A stretch of 44,261 bases of DNA from DAONFI01 sp035403485 (GTDB taxonomy: Bacteria; Planctomycetota; Phycisphaerae; SM23-33), in assembly GCA_964536835.1 (NCBI GenBank), contig CAZIAZ010000023.1:1-44261 (forward strand). The letters run 5' to 3'. The notes beneath the pieces were generated by a model. That model was not told the DNA's origin. It ran no database searches and worked only from the letters and a program-made list of their open reading frames with translations. Positions 40,549-44,261 of this stretch are shown in pieces (positions within the stretch are counted from its first letter, which is position 1; the number at the start of each line of letters is the position of its first letter). Position numbers and translations under genes: made by a program.

Positions 40549-40707
40549 ATGAAATACGTTTGTGACGTTTGCGGTTATATTTACGACCCGGCGGAAGGCG
40601 ATCCGGATAACGGCATACCGGCCGGCACGAGGTTCGAAGACCTGCCGGATGATTGGGTGTGTCCGGAATGCGGAGCCGGCAAAGAAGATTTTTCGCCCAT
40701 GAAATGA
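40549..40707 (+). CDS. Rubredoxin
   Basis: A 52-residue protein with the two rubredoxin knuckles: CDVCGY at C5/C8 and CPECG at C38/C41, which bind one iron in a tetrahedral sulfur site. Conserved aromatics (Y4-equivalent region, IYDPAEG and DDWVCPEC) and the GTRFEDLPDDW segment are typical. It carries single electrons in the cytoplasm, for example to superoxide reductase, rubrerythrin or flavodiiron proteins, and suggests an anaerobic or oxygen-sensitive lifestyle. GGAGGT at 40535-40540 lies 8 nt before the ATG. It is 95 nt after rseP and is followed at once by a strong hairpin, so it is a single-gene unit or the end of the rseP operon. Confidence 0.96.
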   Translation: MKYVCDVCGYIYDPAEGDPDNGIPAGTRFEDLPDDWVCPECGAGKEDFSPMK

Positions 40708-40719
40708 AAATGGGAAAAA

Positions 40720-40769
40720 CACCCGTCCGACGTCGAAGTGAACTTCAATGTCGGACGGGGTGTGATTTT
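40720..40769 (+). terminator. Rho-independent-type hairpin after rubredoxin
   Basis: CACCCGTCCGAC (40720-40731) pairs with GTCGGACGGGGTG (40750-40762) with one bulged G; GAAGT/ACTTC in the apex extends the stem. TGATTTT follows. It begins 13 nt after the rubredoxin stop and ends 15 nt before the next start. That position argues against a longer reading of the next gene that would run through the hairpin. Confidence 0.75.
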
Positions 40770-40784
40770 GACGGAGCGTGGGCA

Positions 40785-41843
40785 ATGGCTGTTCGATTGT
40801 GGGGCTTGTTTGCCGGCTGGCGGTGTAATAATACGTATCTCCGGATTTCCGGCGGACGATTCGGAATCTTCCCTGCGTGCGACGTGGTACTCAGATTTCT
40901 ATTCCTCGCAGCGGTTTGTATGCCGGCTTCCGCGTTTGGTCAGCGGGTGAGTATCGACGACATCAGCATAATTCGCAAAGAAAACGGGTACGCCATTTCC
41001 GGCAATATAACCGCCAGCGACCTCAACCCGGATGACAGGACGGTCATTGCGGACAATGTTACGGTGTTGGCGGAAATCAGGCTGGAAAACGACAGCGAAT
41101 ACGGCATTCTTCCGGATTCCAGGTTTTCCCCGCAGCCTAAATGGGCGCAGACGCCGTATCGCATAGGCAACAGTTATCTGACCGAGGCGCAGGTTAACGG
41201 CAAAGGCATACAGACATTTACCATTGCAAAAATGGTTATGCTGGAATCGCCGGTCTGGAAAGTTTACGGCGGCGTCGAAAAATGGCGGACGGCTGCCCCA
41301 CGGAAGACGCAGGCACGTTTTGAAAGCCTGATACCGCTGGAATACGGCGACCGGCCAATGCAGGTACATGCAATGCTGGAGCAGTCTTACGTTACCCAAA
41401 AGGCTGACACCGACTCAGCCGTCGTTCGGCACGACGTAATCAAAATTCTCCCGACTCTTGAAATACACGCCGAGACGATGAAAAAACTTTATCCTGTACC
41501 ATCGCCGACTGGCAATACGGCAAAAGAGAATAAAACACAAGCCGCCAAACTTTCGTCGTCGCAGCCGAAGGTGAATCAGAAAGTCGTTTTTCAAAAACGC
41601 ATGGAATTGATTTCGCAGATTACGACCGTAGAAATAAAAAAGCCTGCGATTCTCAAGGATGTTCAGAAAAACTTCTTCAAGGCCCGTGACGAATATGTGG
41701 ATAAAGAAACCATACCTGCCAAACAAGCCTATATAGCGTGGCACAGAAAGCTTATTGCCATGGTCATGCACACGCCTATACTTCAGCCTGAATCACTCGG
41801 CGATATGCAACTGGATTACATTCGTTTTGCTAGAGCGTTCTAA
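40785..41843 (+). CDS. Exported protein of unknown function
   Basis: A 352-residue protein. The ATG at 40785 is chosen because GGAG lies 8 nt upstream and it falls after the terminator hairpin; an open frame runs further upstream through rubredoxin but is not plausible. A late hydrophobic stretch (LRFLFLAAVCMPASAFG-Q, about residues 37-54) gives a signal peptide or anchor with an unusually long N-region. The mature part starts RVSIDDISIIRKENGYAISGNITA and looks beta-rich up to about residue 220 (a C2- or immunoglobulin-like domain of the type seen in planctomycetal proteins), followed by a Ser/Lys-rich linker and a helical C-terminus (QKRMELISQITTVEI). I do not recognise a named family. Its last codons and stop lie inside the left arm of the inverted-repeat element. 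Function unknown. Confidence 0.7.
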   Translation: MAVRLWGLFAGWRCNNTYLRISGGRFGIFPACDVVLRFLFLAAVCMPASAFGQRVSIDDISIIRKENGYAISGNITASDLNPDDRTVIADNVTVLAEIRLENDSEYGILPDSRFSPQPKWAQTPYRIGNSYLTEAQVNGKGIQTFTIAKMVMLESPVWKVYGGVEKWRTAAPRKTQARFESLIPLEYGDRPMQVHAMLEQSYVTQKADTDSAVVRHDVIKILPTLEIHAETMKKLYPVPSPTGNTAKENKTQAAKLSSSQPKVNQKVVFQKRMELISQITTVEIKKPAILKDVQKNFFKARDEYVDKETIPAKQAYIAWHRKLIAMVMHTPILQPESLGDMQLDYIRFARAF

Positions 41844-41983
41844 ACTTGAGATGCGACACTTTATGCGTTGGCGAAACGAGCTATGCAAGGAAGGCGAAGC
41901 AGGAATACTGCCCGTACAGCCTGACGCAGCAAAGCGAAGTTGCAGCCAGCAGAAATGACGCATATCAAATTTAAAATGCTCTA
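41831..41983. mobile_element. MITE-like element with 28-bp imperfect terminal inverted repeats
   Basis: The 28-base ends at 41831-41858 and 41956-41983 are inverted copies matching at 23 of 28 positions. The unit of 153 bp starts with TA and ends with TA, and inside those it begins GAGC and ends GCTC, as expected for a non-autonomous relative of an IS630/Tc1-type element that duplicates a TA target. It encodes no transposase. The interior has short repeats such as GCGAAG. The left arm includes the final codons and stop of the upstream gene. A large folded RNA between convergent genes is the alternative. Confidence 0.5.
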
Positions 41984-41996
41984 AATAACGCTGTTG

Positions 41997-42389
41997 TTAA
42001 TCGTCATCATCTTCGCCGCGGTCTTTTTTATGCTTCTTTTCCTTGTCCTTTTTGAATTTGCCTTTCCACTTGTAAGGCCCTGACGGTCCGTCCGGCAGAA
42101 AGTCGATTCTCAGGTTTTTGTTCGTTTTGTCGGTAATGTCAAATTTGCCGCAGTATTCGCCGGCTTTCCATGTCACGTTGACGGGCAGTTCATCTTTTTT
42201 ATATTTGAACGTTCGTTCGGCATGGCTGCCTTCGGCGCGCATGATGCCGAGCGATTCGTTAATGCCGCTGGAAGTTTTGAGGGACAGCGGCAGGTCGTTA
42301 CGTGTTTCATTGACGAACGTCAATTTCACTTCCTTGTCGCAGCCGGCGACGATAAGTCCCAGTACGAAAAGTCCGATTATGTTTTTCAT
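41997..42389 (-). CDS. Small lipoprotein of unknown function
   Basis: A 130-residue lipoprotein. MKNIIGLFVLGLIVAGC has a clear lipobox (IVAGC), with lipidation expected at C17. The mature part starts DKEVKLTFVNETRNDLPLSLKTSSG and has a beta-rich domain (VTWKAGEYCGKFDI), ending in a Lys-rich then Asp-rich tail (KDKEKKHKKD, DDDD). The start at 42389 is chosen because AGGAGA lies 8 nt upstream; an in-frame extension to 42470 lacks a site. The charged tail may contact cell-wall or surface glycans. It is 91 nt downstream of the phosphomannomutase gene in the same direction. I do not recognise a family. Confidence 0.78.
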   Translation of the reverse strand: MKNIIGLFVLGLIVAGCDKEVKLTFVNETRNDLPLSLKTSSGINESLGIMRAEGSHAERTFKYKKDELPVNVTWKAGEYCGKFDITDKTNKNLRIDFLPDGPSGPYKWKGKFKKDKEKKHKKDRGEDDDD

Positions 42390-42480
42390 ATAAAAATTCT
42401 CCTGAAAAGCTTGGCATATGTGTCGGCGAAATTTAAACGCCGGCTTGCCAGGCCGCAGTATTTTTCCCAAAGGTTTATAA

Positions 42481-43869
42481 TTAATGGTCTACCGGTTTGC
42501 CGAGCATTTTTTCGATAATTGCCAGTTTTTCTTTCATCAGTGCAGGCGTTTCGGCTTCGAGGCTTAACCGCAGCAGCGGCTCGGTGTTGCTGGGCCGCAC
42601 ATTGCACCACCAGTTCGGATACGTGCAGGTTACGCCGTCGAGGTAATCAATTTCTGCGTCGGGGAATTTTTGGGCGATTTCCTTCATCTTGCCTTCCTTG
42701 TCCTCGACTTCGAAGTTTATTTCGCCTGAGTGAGAATATTTGCACAGGCTGGCAACCTGTGTGCTGATGGGTTTGTCAGACGCCGAGAGAACTGAAATGG
42801 CTCTGGCGAAGACAATCGCGCCGGAATCCGCATAAAAATTATCGCGGAAGTAGCTGTGGCCGGACAGTTCTCCACCGAATACGGCTTGAGTATCGGCCAT
42901 GGCTTTTTTCATGAAAGCGTGGCCGACCCGCTCACGTCGCGGCACGCCGCCGCAGGCACGAACTTTTTCCGGAAGAATCTTTGAGCTGCGCAGGTCGTAT
43001 ACTATCGTGGCGCCGGGGTTGTCTTTCAGGAAATCCATCGCCAGCCACGTAGTCATTATGTCGCAGCGGATTATGCAGCCTTTTTCGTCGACGAACATAC
43101 AGCGGTCGGCATCGCCGTCCAGGCATATGCCCAAGTCGGCTTTGTTGGCTTTGACGCCGTCCTGTACCCATTTCATGTTTGCAGCCACCAGCGGATTCGG
43201 CTGATGCACGAAACCTTTGCCCATCTCGAAATTCATCTCGACGAGTTCAAGGTTTTTTACGCCGCCGAATATGGCCGGTATCATCCGGCCGCCCATGCCG
43301 TTTGATGCATCCACGACGACCTTGAGTTTGCGCGGCAGATTCAGGAATTTAAGCACATGTTTACGATAGTCGGCCCAGAGGTCGACGTTCTGCACAGGCG
43401 TCGCCTCCGAAGGGGCTGGCGTACGCTGAATGTTTTTGCACATGTCGCGGATGTCGTTTAGGCCAGTTGCGCTGCCGACGGGTTTGGCCTTGTAGCTGGA
43501 GATTTTAAACCCGTTATACTCTATCGGGTTATGTGAAGCCGTCACCATTATGCCGCCGCATGCCTCAAGATGATTTATGGCGAAATAGACCATCGGCGTA
43601 TCGCACATGCCGATATTTATGCACGTCGCGCCGCTTGATGCGATGCCTTCCATGAGAGCCGTCGCCAGCGGAATGCTGTGCGGCCGCATGTCGTACCCGA
43701 CGACGATTTTGTTAACCGACGCCTGGCCGCGGTCGTATCCGCTCATGCTTTTGTGTAGAAACTGTGCGGTAGCGTGGCCGATTTTCCATGCCAGGTCTTC
43801 GTCTATTTCCCCCGGAGCGTATATTCCCCGCACGTCGTAAGCCTTGAATACTTTATCGATGTCTGACAT
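42481..43869 (-). CDS. Phosphomannomutase/phosphoglucomutase
   Basis: A 462-residue alpha-D-phosphohexomutase that interconverts mannose 1- and 6-phosphate or glucose 1- and 6-phosphate. It has the four usual domains: the phosphoserine loop VTASHNPIEYNG (Ser at about residue 106), the metal loop CLDGDADRCMF, the sugar-specificity loop GGELSGHSYFRD and the phosphate-binding RPSNTEPLLR. The GELSGH form is typical of the AlgC/ManB bifunctional group. The start is the ATG at 43869, with AAGGA upstream; a TTG at 43872 is unlikely. It could supply GDP-mannose or UDP-glucose precursors for the polysaccharide locus at 19912-30766, but the two are far apart. Substrate preference is not certain. Confidence 0.94.
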   Translation of the reverse strand: MSDIDKVFKAYDVRGIYAPGEIDEDLAWKIGHATAQFLHKSMSGYDRGQASVNKIVVGYDMRPHSIPLATALMEGIASSGATCINIGMCDTPMVYFAINHLEACGGIMVTASHNPIEYNGFKISSYKAKPVGSATGLNDIRDMCKNIQRTPAPSEATPVQNVDLWADYRKHVLKFLNLPRKLKVVVDASNGMGGRMIPAIFGGVKNLELVEMNFEMGKGFVHQPNPLVAANMKWVQDGVKANKADLGICLDGDADRCMFVDEKGCIIRCDIMTTWLAMDFLKDNPGATIVYDLRSSKILPEKVRACGGVPRRERVGHAFMKKAMADTQAVFGGELSGHSYFRDNFYADSGAIVFARAISVLSASDKPISTQVASLCKYSHSGEINFEVEDKEGKMKEIAQKFPDAEIDYLDGVTCTYPNWWCNVRPSNTEPLLRLSLEAETPALMKEKLAIIEKMLGKPVDH

Positions 43870-44109
43870 CAATTCCGTCCTTTCGGTTTGTTTTAAAGTT
43901 TATAAAAGCGTCGTTTTATTGCGATTCGTTTTAGACAAAATGCGGCAAAGTATAATATCCTTACTCATCTGCCGGATTCAAGTCAAATATACTGCGGAAT
44001 TTGCCGCATCGGAACGGACATTTTAGCCCGTTTATCGACTGGCTTCAAGGTTGCCGTCGCAGGCTGGACAAACTTTTGTACGATTTATCAAATTAGGCGG
44101 CCAAATGGC

Positions 44110-44138
44110 TTGTAAAAACATGTCGCGATAAGTAAAAT
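44110..44138 (+). promoter_or_regulatory. Promoter of the tRNA-Arg gene
   Basis: TTGTAA at 44110-44115 and TAAAAT at 44133-44138 are separated by exactly 17 bp. They match the -35 and -10 consensus at four and five of six positions. The -10 element ends 18 nt before the tRNA, leaving a short 5' leader for RNase P. Confidence 0.65.
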
Positions 44139-44156
44139 GCGGCCCTCGACATATGG

Positions 44157-44230
44157 GCGCTTGTAGCTCAGCTGGATAGAGCAACTGCCTTCTAAGCAGT
44201 AGGTCAAAGGTTCGAATCCTTTCAAGCGCG
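44157..44230 (+). tRNA. tRNA-Arg (anticodon UCU)
   Basis: A full cloverleaf can be drawn over 74 nt. The acceptor stem GCGCTTG pairs with CAAGCGC; the D-arm stem is GCTC/GAGC; the anticodon stem ACTGC/GCAGT closes the loop CTTCTAA with anticodon TCT at 44191-44193 (reads AGA/AGG); the T-arm AAAGG/CCTTT closes the loop TTCGAAT. The discriminator is G at 44230, and CCA is not encoded. No other tRNA is in the window, which ends 31 nt later. Confidence 0.97.
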
Positions 44231-44261
44231 TTCGATAATAAATGTTACCTCTGCATTGAGG

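Noticed and set aside
40653..40784. Upstream extension of the exported-protein gene
   Set aside because: It would overlap rubredoxin in another frame and pass through its terminator; a good ribosome-binding site marks the ATG at 40785.

Overview
The window looks like chromosomal DNA of a Gram-negative bacterium of the PVC group, most likely a planctomycete of the Phycisphaerae type. This is inferred from gene content, not from a marker gene. The pointers are two exported proteins with PEP-CTERM sorting tails, a single pseudopilin-like protein with an H-x9-DG tail, a DNA-binding domain fused to a PTS IIA(Ntr) domain, and many exported polysaccharide-active enzymes. There is no phage, CRISPR array, rRNA or intact transposase. 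The only RNA gene is a tRNA-Arg(UCU) at the right edge.

Left part (1-9327): a class I methyltransferase and a CrcB fluoride channel on the plus strand face a minus-strand polysaccharide-use cluster. That cluster holds two tandem DNRLRE (CBM96-like) proteins, a pseudopilin-like protein, a heparinase II/III-type lyase and a GH2 beta-mannosidase. Two candidate operator regions, at 9129-9177 and 3709-3767, sit upstream of the first and last genes. A second minus-strand operon (9328-13376) pairs a large Ycf48/BNR + CBM9-like secreted protein with a GH113-like clan GH-A hydrolase. A near-consensus promoter then drives a small acidic unknown protein through a structured leader, followed by a PEP-CTERM protein.

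Middle (15249-19786, minus strand): an ArsR-type regulator, thiG, a small membrane protein and a DinG-type helicase lie close together in one direction, next to an unrecognised polytopic membrane protein.

Surface polysaccharide locus (19912-30766, plus strand): an O-antigen ligase/polymerase-like protein, three GT4 glycosyltransferases, two divergent asparagine-synthetase-like proteins, a CapA-like protein and a PaaK/CapK-like adenylate-forming enzyme. From about 24178 onward the genes abut or overlap, which points to one transcript. The two asparagine-synthetase-like genes are clearly AT-richer than their neighbours. A divergent methyltransferase, a fused dehydrogenase/Gfo-Idh-MocA oxidoreductase and a Dabb protein follow, ending at a strong terminator at 34286-34319. 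The adenylation and amidotransfer functions inside one capsule locus are the best candidate here for an undescribed pathway (amide or amino-acid decoration of a polysaccharide).

Right part (34348-44261): a CPA2-type antiporter with CBS domains is coupled, with a 1-nt gap, to an HTH-IIA(Ntr) fusion. The isoprenoid gene dxr (TTG start, hairpin leader) and the site-2 protease rseP (with about four PDZ-like segments) follow. After these come a 52-residue rubredoxin, a secreted unknown protein, a MITE-like inverted-repeat element, a small lipoprotein, a phosphomannomutase/phosphoglucomutase, and the tRNA-Arg with a recognisable promoter.
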